DNA of 6,111 nt from Gammaproteobacteria bacterium (GCA_007134115.1 SLLK01000386.1:1-6111); one strand, 5' to 3'; positions 1 to 5,724 are shown, counted from the first letter of the stretch. A program made the numbers and translations. The notes: generated by a model not told the origin, from the sequence alone.

Positions 1-125
1 AAGCCGAACTGGACGCCGACGCCCGCAAACTCGTCTCCATCCTCCACTACAACGGCCTCCCCATCGCCTCCATGCACATCGAATCCACCATCGGCAACTA
101 CTGCCAGGAAGCCGAGGCATGCTGA
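1..125 (+). CDS. korA: 2-oxoacid:acceptor oxidoreductase alpha subunit, C-terminal end only
   Basis: The window opens inside this gene. The frame starting at base 3 reads AELDADARKLVSI, then HYNGLPIASMHIE and ends QEAEAC before TGA at 123-125. The tail fits the C-terminal end of a KorA-type alpha (or fused gamma-alpha) subunit, which carries the pyrimidine-binding and acceptor domains of 2-oxoacid:ferredoxin oxidoreductases. The assignment rests mainly on the next gene, a clear beta subunit on the same strand, because only about 40 residues are visible and no catalytic motif falls in them. Codons end overwhelmingly in C, as in the first half of the beta-subunit gene, so the two appear to belong to the same genomic background. 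Substrate specificity (2-oxoglutarate, pyruvate or other) cannot be read from this tail. Confidence 0.7.
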   Translation, partial: AELDADARKLVSILHYNGLPIASMHIESTIGNYCQEAEAC

Positions 126-402
126 TGGACGTCCTGCCGCCTTCCCCCGTATCCCGCGTCTGGCTTGGTCAGCTACGCTTGGGCTTGCTCTTCACTCAAT
201 CCGTAGCGCCACTACGAATTTCGCTCCAGAGCGGCGCCCAGCCGCACCTGACCGGCGCCAGAGCGCGTGATCCGGGGAAAGCCGGCGAGACATGGGGCGG
301 TTTCGCCTTTCTGTTCACTGGGAACTGTTCACTTTCATCTAAAAGCCAAACTCACAACCCCCTGGCCCTGACGCACCCCAAGGCCGATAAGAGGCACCCC
401 TA
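126..402 (+). other. korA-korB spacer, 277 bp, no convincing gene
   Basis: The two subunit genes of such enzymes are usually adjacent or overlapping, so this gap is unusually long. A frame is open from ATG 119 to a TAA at 401-403 that overlaps the korB ATG as TAATG. Its predicted 94 residues have low-complexity, patchwork composition and no recognisable domain, and its ATG lies inside the end of korA. I think it is probably not a gene, although a coupling leader ORF cannot be excluded. The GAGG at 391-394 is well placed, 8 bases before the korB ATG, as its ribosome binding site. The spacer also holds a short direct repeat (311-333). Confidence 0.5.
311..333. repeat. Short direct repeat CTGTTCACT x2
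   Basis: CTGTTCACT occurs at 311-319 and again at 325-333, separated by GGGAA and one further base. It lies in the noncoding korA-korB spacer. It may be a fragment of a small interspersed repeat or an operator-like pair 14 bp apart, but nothing else supports either reading. Confidence 0.4.
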
Positions 403-1449
403 ATGAGCTTCATGACCAAGCCAAAGGTTCACCACCCGAACTTGCCCAAGAATAAACTGGGCCTAACCACCCGCGACTACGAAGGCGGCATGTCCACCCT
501 CTGCGCCGGCTGCGGCCATGACTCCATCACCGCCGGCCTCATCGAAGCCATCTGGGCCCTGGACATCGAGCCCTACAAAGTCGCCAAGATGAGCGGCATT
601 GGCTGCTCCTCCAAGACCCCGGCCTACTTCCTGCGCGAAGCCCACGGCATCAACGCCGTCCACGGTCGCATGCCCTCCATCGCCACCGGTGCCCAGGCCG
701 CCAACCCGGAACTGCACTTCATCGGCGTCTCCGGCGACGGCGACTCCCTCAACATCGGCTTCGGCCAGTTCGCCCACGCCATCCGCCGCGATGTAAACAT
801 GCTCTACATCATCGAGAATAACGGCGTCTACGGCCTCACCAAAGGCCAGTTCTCCGCCAGCGCCGATGTGGGCAGCAAGGCCAAGTACGGCCAGGTCAAT
901 GAAAACCCGCCCATCGACCCCGTACTCACCGCCATCACCCTCGGCTGCGGCTTCGTCGCCCGCGGCTTCTCCGGTGATAAGGATCAGCTCATTCCGCTGA
1001 TTCAGGCGGGTCTCAAGCACAATGGTTTTGCCCTGATTGATGTGATTAGTCCCTGTGTGGCCTTTAATGACCACGAGGGGAGTACCAAGAGTTATGCTCA
1101 TACTCGTGAATACTTCCATCCCGCCATTCACACCGACTTCATCCCGCCCCGGGAAGAGATCAAGGTGGAGTATGAGAAGGGCAAGGCCATGCCCATTGAG
1201 TTGCATGACGGGTCGACCATCGTGCTGAGGAAGATTGATGTGGATCATGAGCCGACGAATCGGGCTGCCGCCATCGGTTACCTGGAGCGGCATCGGGAGG
1301 CGCAGGAGATTGTTACTGGGTTGTTGTATGTGAATGAGGATCAGGGCGGTGGGGCAGGGGAGGTTATGCCGCCGGAGAGTCTGACGGGTGGGGCTGCGAT
1401 CAAGGATCCTAAGAAGATTTTGGAGGCCTTTCAGTCTGGGAGTCGCTGA
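403..1449 (+). CDS. korB: 2-oxoacid:ferredoxin oxidoreductase beta subunit
   Basis: This 348-residue protein is the thiamine-diphosphate- and iron-sulfur-binding subunit of a two-subunit 2-oxoacid:acceptor oxidoreductase. In the cytoplasm such enzymes decarboxylate a 2-oxoacid to an acyl-CoA and pass electrons to ferredoxin. The diagnostic CAGCGH motif is at residues 34-39. The ThDP/Mg signature is GDGDSLNIG at 111-119, with ENNGVYGLTKGQ at 138-149. Cysteines 34, 37, 68 (GIGCSS) and 218 (SPCVAF) have the spacing expected for ligands of the single [4Fe-4S] cluster in two-subunit enzymes. Length is normal for the family. The ATG at 403 has GAGG 8 bases upstream; ATG 412 is an in-frame alternative. 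It is probably co-transcribed with the alpha subunit despite the 277-bp spacer. Codon use changes within the gene, from C-ending before about base 970 to G/T-ending after it. 2-oxoglutarate is the likeliest substrate, but this is inferred. Confidence 0.93.
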   Translation: MSFMTKPKVHHPNLPKNKLGLTTRDYEGGMSTLCAGCGHDSITAGLIEAIWALDIEPYKVAKMSGIGCSSKTPAYFLREAHGINAVHGRMPSIATGAQAANPELHFIGVSGDGDSLNIGFGQFAHAIRRDVNMLYIIENNGVYGLTKGQFSASADVGSKAKYGQVNENPPIDPVLTAITLGCGFVARGFSGDKDQLIPLIQAGLKHNGFALIDVISPCVAFNDHEGSTKSYAHTREYFHPAIHTDFIPPREEIKVEYEKGKAMPIELHDGSTIVLRKIDVDHEPTNRAAAIGYLERHREAQEIVTGLLYVNEDQGGGAGEVMPPESLTGGAAIKDPKKILEAFQSGSR

Positions 1450-1471
1450 GAATGTGCGTCCTGCGAAGCGG

Positions 1472-1485
1472 GGTGCAACGGCACC
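1472..1485 (+). terminator. Weak hairpin after korB
   Basis: GGTGC (1472-1476) and GCACC (1481-1485) can pair around an AACG tetraloop, 22 bases past the korB stop. No T-run follows, so it is not a textbook intrinsic terminator. It may only stabilise the mRNA end or mean nothing. Confidence 0.2.
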
Positions 1486-1492
1486 GTAGAAT

Positions 1493-1520
1493 TGGACATA
1501 AGCTCGGAGTGGGCTAAGCT
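1493..1520 (+). promoter_or_regulatory. Possible promoter, similar to the integron cassette promoter Pc
   Basis: TGGACA (1493-1498) matches the sigma-70 -35 consensus at 5 of 6 bases. TAAGCT (1515-1520) could serve as a -10 after a 16-bp spacer. Both hexamers are those I recall for the weak Pc variant of class 1 integrons, where the spacer is 17 bp, and the TAAGC following the -35 is also shared. It points towards the two cassettes, about 300 bp before the first cassette gene. The -10 itself is poor (3 of 6 against TATAAT). Treat this as a resemblance, not a demonstrated Pc. Confidence 0.35.
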
Positions 1521-1547
1521 GAGATGAAAACTCAGGGACGAGGTTCC

Positions 1548-1706
1548 ATGAAAGTAGCTTCAAGAGCCATTTCCACGCAGACCACCGCCATAGAAGTCTC
1601 GCCAAGGCGCGACATTATTTGTCGTGCTCTAGCGCTAGGCTGGGGTGCAGTGGAATATTGTGCCGGCAGTATAACACGCAGCTACAAAATCGGCCTGATT
1701 ACCTAA
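1548..1706 (+). CDS. Doubtful small protein, 52 aa
   Basis: ATG 1548 is preceded by GAGG (1540-1543) with a short 4-base gap, and the frame stays open to TAA 1704-1706. The protein begins MKVASRAISTQTTAIEVSP and contains RALALGWGAVEYCAGS. The latter stretch faintly recalls the first membrane helix region of some cation-efflux (CDF-type) transporters, which would make this a truncated N-terminal remnant. The match is too short to name it. An upstream in-frame ATG at 1524 has no ribosome binding site. It sits in the transition between the kor locus and the cassettes, behind the possible promoter at 1493-1520. Confidence 0.3.
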   Translation: MKVASRAISTQTTAIEVSPRRDIICRALALGWGAVEYCAGSITRSYKIGLIT

Positions 1707-1809
1707 GTTGCTGAGATAGCGTAAAAATGGCCTGTCCAGTCCGGATTGACTATGGATTTATACCGAAGTCAAACGAGTGCAATGATGACGCGAGCGGTAT
1801 ATTCAACTC
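1707..1809 (+). promoter_or_regulatory. Leader before cassette 1; weak -10-like box
   Basis: No gene is convincing here. A TATATT hexamer at 1798-1803 (5 of 6 to TATAAT) lies just before the proposed cassette boundary, but no good -35 sits 16-18 bases upstream. TTGACT at 1746-1751 resembles a -35 but lacks a matching -10. The frame of the downstream gene is open back through this stretch, but the strong ribosome binding site at 1822-1827 argues against starts here. No attI-like site or integrase fragment was recognised. Confidence 0.25.
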
Positions 1810-1821
1810 TTAAGCCTCTAC

Positions 1822-1827
1822 AAGGAG
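1822..1827 (+). promoter_or_regulatory. Strong ribosome binding site fixing the start of the first OLD gene
   Basis: AAGGAG lies five bases (ATAAC) before ATG 1833, a near-ideal Shine-Dalgarno sequence. It selects ATG 1833 over the earlier in-frame ATGs at 1746, 1752, 1782 and 1785. It also places the gene start just inside the proposed cassette edge, which begins at 1810. Confidence 0.85.
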
Positions 1828-1832
1828 ATAAC

Positions 1833-3566
1833 ATGGCTGCTAAGAAGAAATCAGTGGAGGTGGTTCCTCTTGTCGATGAAGAAGGGAGCTCTCCCCGCCC
1901 ACGTCTGCATAAACTTCAGATCACTAATTTCAGATCAATTGGGACTGAGACAGTTGAGATCGAGCTTGACGATATCGTTATTCTTGTCGGGCCCAATAAT
2001 GTCGGTAAGAGCAGTATTTTGAGAGCTTATGAAACTGTTATGTCTCACGGCTCCAAGGATGGAAAACTGACAATAAATGATTTCCCCAATGGACAAGTTG
2101 ATCCAGAGAACCTTCCTACAATCGAATTGCATACAATCGTATTTGATGATGCACCGGGTGAAAGGTGGCTTGAGCCTACTGCTGATAAGGAGTGGTTGAT
2201 ACGTGAAAAATGGGTATGGGACAGCCCGAACAAAGACCCTAAAAGACAAGGGTTCGATACTCAGAAAAATGACTGGGATGATCAAGTTCCTTGGGGTGCA
2301 CCGAACGTTTCCAACTCTCGACGCCCACTTCCACATAGGATAGATGCTTTCGCAACACCAGAAAAGCAAGCAGCCGAGATAACAAAACTAATAACCAGTA
2401 TGCTAAAGGAAAAAATATCAGAAATTAAATCAGACCCTGAGCAAGAAAAATCTGATTATGAATTGATACTAGATCGAATTCGGCAACTTCAGACAAAAGT
2501 CGTTAAGGCGACTGAGGACGAAGTCAAAGTGATCGAAGGTGAAGTATCTGAATATTTGAGCAAGTTGTTCCCTAAGCATAAAATAAAATTCGATGCAAAG
2601 CCAGAAGCTGATCTTGAGGGCGCATATCAGCCCTTCAAAGGTAATGCGGACCTTCTTATGGGGCCAGAAGACGGCTATTTTAGTACTATTGAGCACCAAG
2701 GAAGTGGAGCAAGGCGAACTCTGTTATGGGCGACATTGAAATATTTATCTGAATCCCAAGATAAAAAGGGTTCTCGCCCTCATGTGCTATTGCTAGATGA
2801 GCCGGAAATTTGCCTGCACCCTTCTGCTATACGGGAAGCTAGGTCGGTACTTTATGATCTTCCGGAGAGTGGAAATTGGCAGGTTATGATTACGTCTCAC
2901 TCTCCAATATTTATAGATTTGTCGAAAGACAATACGACCATAATCAGAGTGTTTCGGGATGAAGGCAGTGAAGTCAAGAGTACAACATTATATCGTCCTG
3001 AAAGAGCCAAGTTAGACAACGATGACAAAAGAAATTTGAAGCTGATGAATGTCTGCGATCCCTATGTGCATGAATTTTTCTTCGGCGGCAGGCAAGTTAT
3101 TGTTGAGGGCGATACTGAATATACGGCGTTTTCGATGTTAAAAGAGTTCTACCCAGAAGAATATGGTGATGTTCAGGTAATCAGGGCAAGGGGGAAAGGA
3201 ATAATTCCGTCTGTAGCCAAAGTCCTTAAACAGTTCTCTAAGTCGTTTTGCATTCTTCACGATACCGATGAGGAGTATACGTCTAAAGGGAACAAAAATC
3301 CCGCCTGGGGAATGAATAGTACCATCGAAGGATTACAGGAAGAAGATGGAAGTGTAAATCTCGTTGCTTGCAAGACCTGCTTTGAAACGGCGCTTTTTGG
3401 GGAAGAAGCAAAAGATGAGAAGCCATATAATGCCCTAGTGCGAATTAGAGAGGATGAAAATATTCGCATTAAAGTAAAGGCCTTACTTGATTATCTGGTT
3501 GGTGTGGAAGGAGCGGTTCTGCCAGAGAACTGCATACACTGGAAGGCCGTCGAGGATTTGGCTTAA
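1833..3566 (+). CDS. OLD-family ATP-dependent nuclease (ABC-type ATPase plus TOPRIM)
   Basis: This is a 577-residue cytoplasmic protein. After a charged N-terminus (MAAKKK) the ATPase starts with LHKLQITNFRSIG (25-37). The Walker A motif is GPNNVGKSS (53-61). A long, charged, probably coiled-coil insert follows (about 175-260). The ABC signature region is HQGSGARRTLLWA (288-300), Walker B is LLLDEPEICLHP (319-330, D322/E323) and the H-loop is ITSHS (H356). The C-terminal TOPRIM part shows VIVEGDTEY (422-430, metal-binding Glu425) and LHDTDEEY with D477 and D479. OLD nucleases cut DNA under ATPase control, and many act in phage defence. No UvrD-like helicase (Gabija), reverse transcriptase or other partner is adjacent, so a stand-alone OLD (class 1) is the simplest reading. 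The TAA stop lies inside the attC inverse core. Base composition is visibly AT-richer than the kor genes, consistent with transfer. Confidence 0.88.
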   Translation: MAAKKKSVEVVPLVDEEGSSPRPRLHKLQITNFRSIGTETVEIELDDIVILVGPNNVGKSSILRAYETVMSHGSKDGKLTINDFPNGQVDPENLPTIELHTIVFDDAPGERWLEPTADKEWLIREKWVWDSPNKDPKRQGFDTQKNDWDDQVPWGAPNVSNSRRPLPHRIDAFATPEKQAAEITKLITSMLKEKISEIKSDPEQEKSDYELILDRIRQLQTKVVKATEDEVKVIEGEVSEYLSKLFPKHKIKFDAKPEADLEGAYQPFKGNADLLMGPEDGYFSTIEHQGSGARRTLLWATLKYLSESQDKKGSRPHVLLLDEPEICLHPSAIREARSVLYDLPESGNWQVMITSHSPIFIDLSKDNTTIIRVFRDEGSEVKSTTLYRPERAKLDNDDKRNLKLMNVCDPYVHEFFFGGRQVIVEGDTEYTAFSMLKEFYPEEYGDVQVIRARGKGIIPSVAKVLKQFSKSFCILHDTDEEYTSKGNKNPAWGMNSTIEGLQEEDGSVNLVACKTCFETALFGEEAKDEKPYNALVRIREDENIRIKVKALLDYLVGVEGAVLPENCIHWKAVEDLA

Positions 3567-3638
3567 CAATCGGCTGCGCGGCGACCAATTTTCCGCCGCA
3601 CTGCGGCTTCAAACCGGCGCGTGAGCCGGGCGTTATGT
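3561..3638 (+). mobile_element. attC recombination site of cassette 1
   Basis: The 78-bp site has the attC order. R'' is GCTTAAC (3561-3567, a perfect RYYYAAC). After spacer AAT comes L'' CGGCT plus CGCG (3571-3575, 3577-3580), which pairs with L' CGCG (3618-3621) and AGCCG (3624-3628). TG (3622-3623) opposite G3576 is left unpaired, as expected for the extrahelical bases read by the integrase. Spacer GGC leads to R' GTTATGT (3632-3638), with strand exchange expected between G3632 and T3633. The centre folds as GCCGC/GCGGC (3595-3607). R' departs from GTTRRRY at one base and does not fully mirror R'', which is expected because its last six bases belong to cassette 2. Confidence 0.8.
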
Positions 3639-3674
3639 GCCAACCAAAAATCTGGGATAGAGGACAGAGAAGCG

Positions 3675-5351
3675 ATGGAACTCGACCGGATAACGCTAGA
3701 GCGATTTAAACGGGTTCGGGAGGCGACGATTAACCTCTCGGCCATCAACATTTTGGTCGGCGGAAACAACTCGGGCAAGAGTAGCGTCCTAGAAGGTCTT
3801 CATTTCTCAGTGGCGGCTGCAGTGGCGGCTCGGTTAGCTGACACCAAGACATTCACGCAGGGGGCTCTTCTTTTTTGCCCGACCCGGGAGTTTGTAAATT
3901 TACGACACGGCTTGCCCTACCGAAATCAGTCAAACTTTGGGTATTTGCGAGTTTACGGTATGGAGGGGGGAGACGAATACAGCTGCAGGATCAAGATTTA
4001 CCGTGGTCGCAATGAGGGTAATGTCGGGTGTGAGCTTACAGGATCTGTCGGTTTGAGGCAGCTTGTAAGTGGAAATGACCGACCATTTTCAGTTTATGTC
4101 CCAGGTTTATCAGGCATCCCCCAAGTTGAGGAATGCCGAACCGAAAGTATCGTGCGGCGGGGCGTCGCTAGCGGTGACGCGAACCTCTATTTGCGTAATG
4201 TTTTATTATTGATAAAACAAGAGGGAAAGCTTCAGGAGCTTATTGCTTCAGCGAAGGTGGTCTTTCCGAATATTTTCATATTTGTTGAATTTGATCCTCG
4301 ATCTGATCTTTACATACGTGTGAGCGTGTCACTTACCGGCCGATATGGAAAGAAAGTTCCACTCGAACTAGTAGGTACTGGTGTGCAGCAGGCGTTACAA
4401 ATATTTTCTTACGTCGTCCTTTTTCGCCCTTACTTACTTCTTCTCGATGAGCCGGACTCCCATTTGCACCCAGACAATCAAGGATTGCTGGCGAAAGCGC
4501 TCCTTTCAATCACATCGGGGGCTGACACAAAGGTTTTAATTTCGACGCATAGTAGGCATTTGGTTGACGCTCTATACGATGAAAGTAATCTAATTTGGTT
4601 GCAGGATGGTGAGATATATCAACAGGGAGACGACATAGGTCGTATTCCTCTGCTTATGGATCTAGGGGCTCTTGATAGCTTTGAAAAAATTCGGGAGGGT
4701 GAGGCTCAGTGGGTGTTTCTTACAGAAGACGCGTCCCTCGAGCTAGTCAACGGTTTGCTGGATTCTTCAGGCTTTGATGAAGATGAGATAGTCGTCTATA
4801 GCTACAAGACTTCTAGCAACATTCAGGCAGCCTTGTCGCTTTCTGATTTCATAGGGGAAATTGCCCCAGCCACGAATGTAATCGTTCATCGAGACCGGGA
4901 CTTCATGACCGATCAAGAGGCCGGTTGGGTTGCGCAACAAATTGAAGGTGCGGGCGCAATTCCATTTATTACCGAAGGTTCGGATATTGAGGCTTACTTT
5001 ATCGACAGCAACCATCTTGCTGAGTTGTTGGAGGTGGTGCCAGAGGAAATTGACGATTGGAAAGATGAGCTTGCAGAAGAGTTTCATAACCAGCTTTTTC
5101 ATAAGTTCACTCGTAAGAGAGACGATGCAAAAGCATTGTATCGGAATCGCCGAGAGCAAGCCCCGAACACAATTGATCTAATCGGCAACGACAATCCGCT
5201 CCCGGAAGACAAGCGCTTGGGTAAGTACATGCTGAGAAAGATCCGAGGTGCCATGCATGAACGGTTTGAGAGAACGGTCGATGTGAACCAGAGTACGGAG
5301 TATTTGTCGTCTGATTGTCTAGCCGATATTCTTGAGGCCCATGGCACATAA
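3675..5351 (+). CDS. AAA/ABC-type ATPase with C-terminal TOPRIM-like domain, putative defence nuclease
   Basis: This 558-residue protein starts at ATG 3675, preceded by GAGG (3660-3663) and AGAGAAG (3667-3673). Motifs in order are LERFKRVREA (8-17), Walker A GGNNSGKSS (29-37), signature region LVGTGVQQALQI (232-243), Walker B LLLLDEPDSHLHP (254-266, D258/E259) and H-loop ISTHS (H292). The C-terminal part has FLTEDASLELV (348-358) where TOPRIM proteins carry VEGxxE, then VIVHRDRDF (402-410, D407/D409) and TEGSDIEAYFI (433-443). The last resembles the IENYL box of DUF4435-type TOPRIM domains. It is therefore an ATPase-TOPRIM fusion, either a divergent OLD protein or related to fused PARIS (AriA-AriB) proteins. 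It is clearly not a duplicate of the upstream gene. TAA lies inside the attC inverse core. An in-frame GTG at 3621 lies within attC and is an unlikely start. Confidence 0.83.
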   Translation: MELDRITLERFKRVREATINLSAINILVGGNNSGKSSVLEGLHFSVAAAVAARLADTKTFTQGALLFCPTREFVNLRHGLPYRNQSNFGYLRVYGMEGGDEYSCRIKIYRGRNEGNVGCELTGSVGLRQLVSGNDRPFSVYVPGLSGIPQVEECRTESIVRRGVASGDANLYLRNVLLLIKQEGKLQELIASAKVVFPNIFIFVEFDPRSDLYIRVSVSLTGRYGKKVPLELVGTGVQQALQIFSYVVLFRPYLLLLDEPDSHLHPDNQGLLAKALLSITSGADTKVLISTHSRHLVDALYDESNLIWLQDGEIYQQGDDIGRIPLLMDLGALDSFEKIREGEAQWVFLTEDASLELVNGLLDSSGFDEDEIVVYSYKTSSNIQAALSLSDFIGEIAPATNVIVHRDRDFMTDQEAGWVAQQIEGAGAIPFITEGSDIEAYFIDSNHLAELLEVVPEEIDDWKDELAEEFHNQLFHKFTRKRDDAKALYRNRREQAPNTIDLIGNDNPLPEDKRLGKYMLRKIRGAMHERFERTVDVNQSTEYLSSDCLADILEAHGT

Positions 5352-5366
5352 CAAGTGGCTGCACGC
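5343..5366 (+). mobile_element. Left half of the attC of cassette 2 (truncated)
   Basis: GGCACATAAC (5343-5352) is the inverse core, complementary to the start of its own cassette. The following AAGTGGCTGCACGC aligns closely with AATCGGCTGCGCGG in the intact attC upstream, matching AA, GGCTGC and CGC, and so represents L''. No complementary L' (GCGTGCAGCC-like) followed by a GTT core occurs in the rest of the window. The site is therefore cut off at about 5366-5370. Confidence 0.65.
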
Positions 5367-5370
5367 AAAA

Positions 5371-5560
5371 GTGTAGATCCCGAGAACACCGAAGACACCC
5401 AGAGCGCCGGGATAAGCCGGCAAGAGATTGGAGGTGAAAGTCCTCTGCCAGGAACAACGAAGACATATATGGACGCCTCCCGGGGTGTCAACCTGAAGAT
5501 ATGCGGTTTGCGGACATATATTCGGCGTCTGTATCGGGCGGTTGAGTGCCCGGCGCCTTG
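5371..5560 (+). ncRNA. Possible group II intron 5'-end fragment (tentative)
   Basis: The stretch directly after the truncated attC begins GTGTAGATCC, similar to the GTGYG start of bacterial group II introns. It contains GAGGTGAAAGTCCTCTGCC (5431-5449), a GAGG/CCTC hairpin with a TGAAAGT loop of a kind I associate with domain I of such introns. A second hairpin is GCCGG-GATAAG-CCGGC (5406-5421). A 9-bp repeat GACATATAT occurs at 5462-5470 and 5513-5521. No intron-encoded reverse transcriptase and no domain V are present, so it would be a dead fragment. A short open frame here (from 5355) has no domain. The call rests on remembered motifs only. Confidence 0.35.
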
Positions 5561-5724
5561 ATGAGGTCCGTCCCCTGCGGGCCTAAACACCCACGCGGCT
5601 TTTTGGCCTATGTCCTTTCTCAGGCTCTTGCAGGGGGCGGATGACCGCTTGTTTCATCAGGTTGTGCAAACTCGGGTGGTGTGATTAATCTGTTCGCCTC
5701 AAGCTGCCCGCTTTAGCCAGCTAA
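5561..5724 (-). other. IS110-type element, noncoding flank downstream of transposase
   Basis: This 164-bp stretch lies downstream of the transposase stop when read on the minus strand. It holds several small inverted repeats: GCGG/CCGC around ATGA (5637-5648), GGC/GCC around a T-rich loop (5597-5608) and GGTCC/GGGCC at 5565-5582. IS110-family elements of the IS1111 branch carry a long 3' noncoding end that encodes the guide (bridge or seek) RNA. This may be such an end, but the element's terminus was not located. Confidence 0.35.

Larger units (their letters stand above)
1810..3632 (+). mobile_element. Integron gene cassette 1 (OLD-type nuclease cargo)
   Basis: The unit runs from TTAAGCC (1810-1816) to the G of the next core GTT at 3632. 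It has cassette architecture: a 23-base leader, one promoterless gene, and an attC whose inverse core GGCTTAA (3560-3566) is the exact reverse complement of the cassette start. That complementarity is expected because a free circular cassette joins its two ends to form one attC. At about 1.8 kb it is large for a cassette. One flaw is that the base before the left boundary is C1809, not the G expected of a GTT core. The left edge may therefore be mutated or be a secondary-site insertion. Confidence 0.7.
3633..5370 (+). mobile_element. Integron gene cassette 2, attC end truncated
   Basis: The cassette starts at T3633 (TTATGTGCC) and carries one gene after a 42-base leader. The core plus start GTTATGTGCC (3632-3641) is the exact reverse complement of GGCACATAAC (5343-5352) at the gene's end, a 10-of-10 match predicted by the cassette model. 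The right half of its attC is missing, so the true end is lost and 5370 is an approximate edge. A cassette with a broken attC should no longer be excisable by itself. Confidence 0.7.

Noticed and set aside
1519..1535. CTGAG/CTCAG hairpin as a terminator
   Set aside because: The 5-bp stem with an A-rich loop has no following T-run and overlaps the putative -10 box.
463..1605. Long open frame on the minus strand opposite korB
   Set aside because: It is an antisense shadow of a high-GC gene with strong codon bias. Its translation is rich in repeated Gly/Ala/Val/Asp and lacks any domain, while the plus strand encodes a full motif-bearing beta subunit.
1671..1700. GTATAAC plus ACGCAGCTAC as another inverse core and L'' before cassette 1
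   Set aside because: It resembles an attC left half, but no matching L' and GTT core lie in the right place before 1810.
1746..1832. Earlier starts (1746-1785) for the first nuclease gene
   Set aside because: The strong AAGGAG at 1822-1827 sits five bases before ATG 1833, and the upstream codons lie outside the cassette boundary.
3621..3674. GTG start at 3621 for the second nuclease gene
   Set aside because: The extra 18 codons lie inside attC1 and would cross the recombination point. ATG 3675 has purine-rich binding sequence just upstream and begins the canonical MELDRITLERFK ATPase N-terminus.
5541..5551. GTTGAGTGCCC as the missing right core of the second attC
   Set aside because: It fits GTTRRRY, but no L' complementary to GTGGCTGCACGC precedes it and it would make the site about 200 bp long. 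More likely a chance match.
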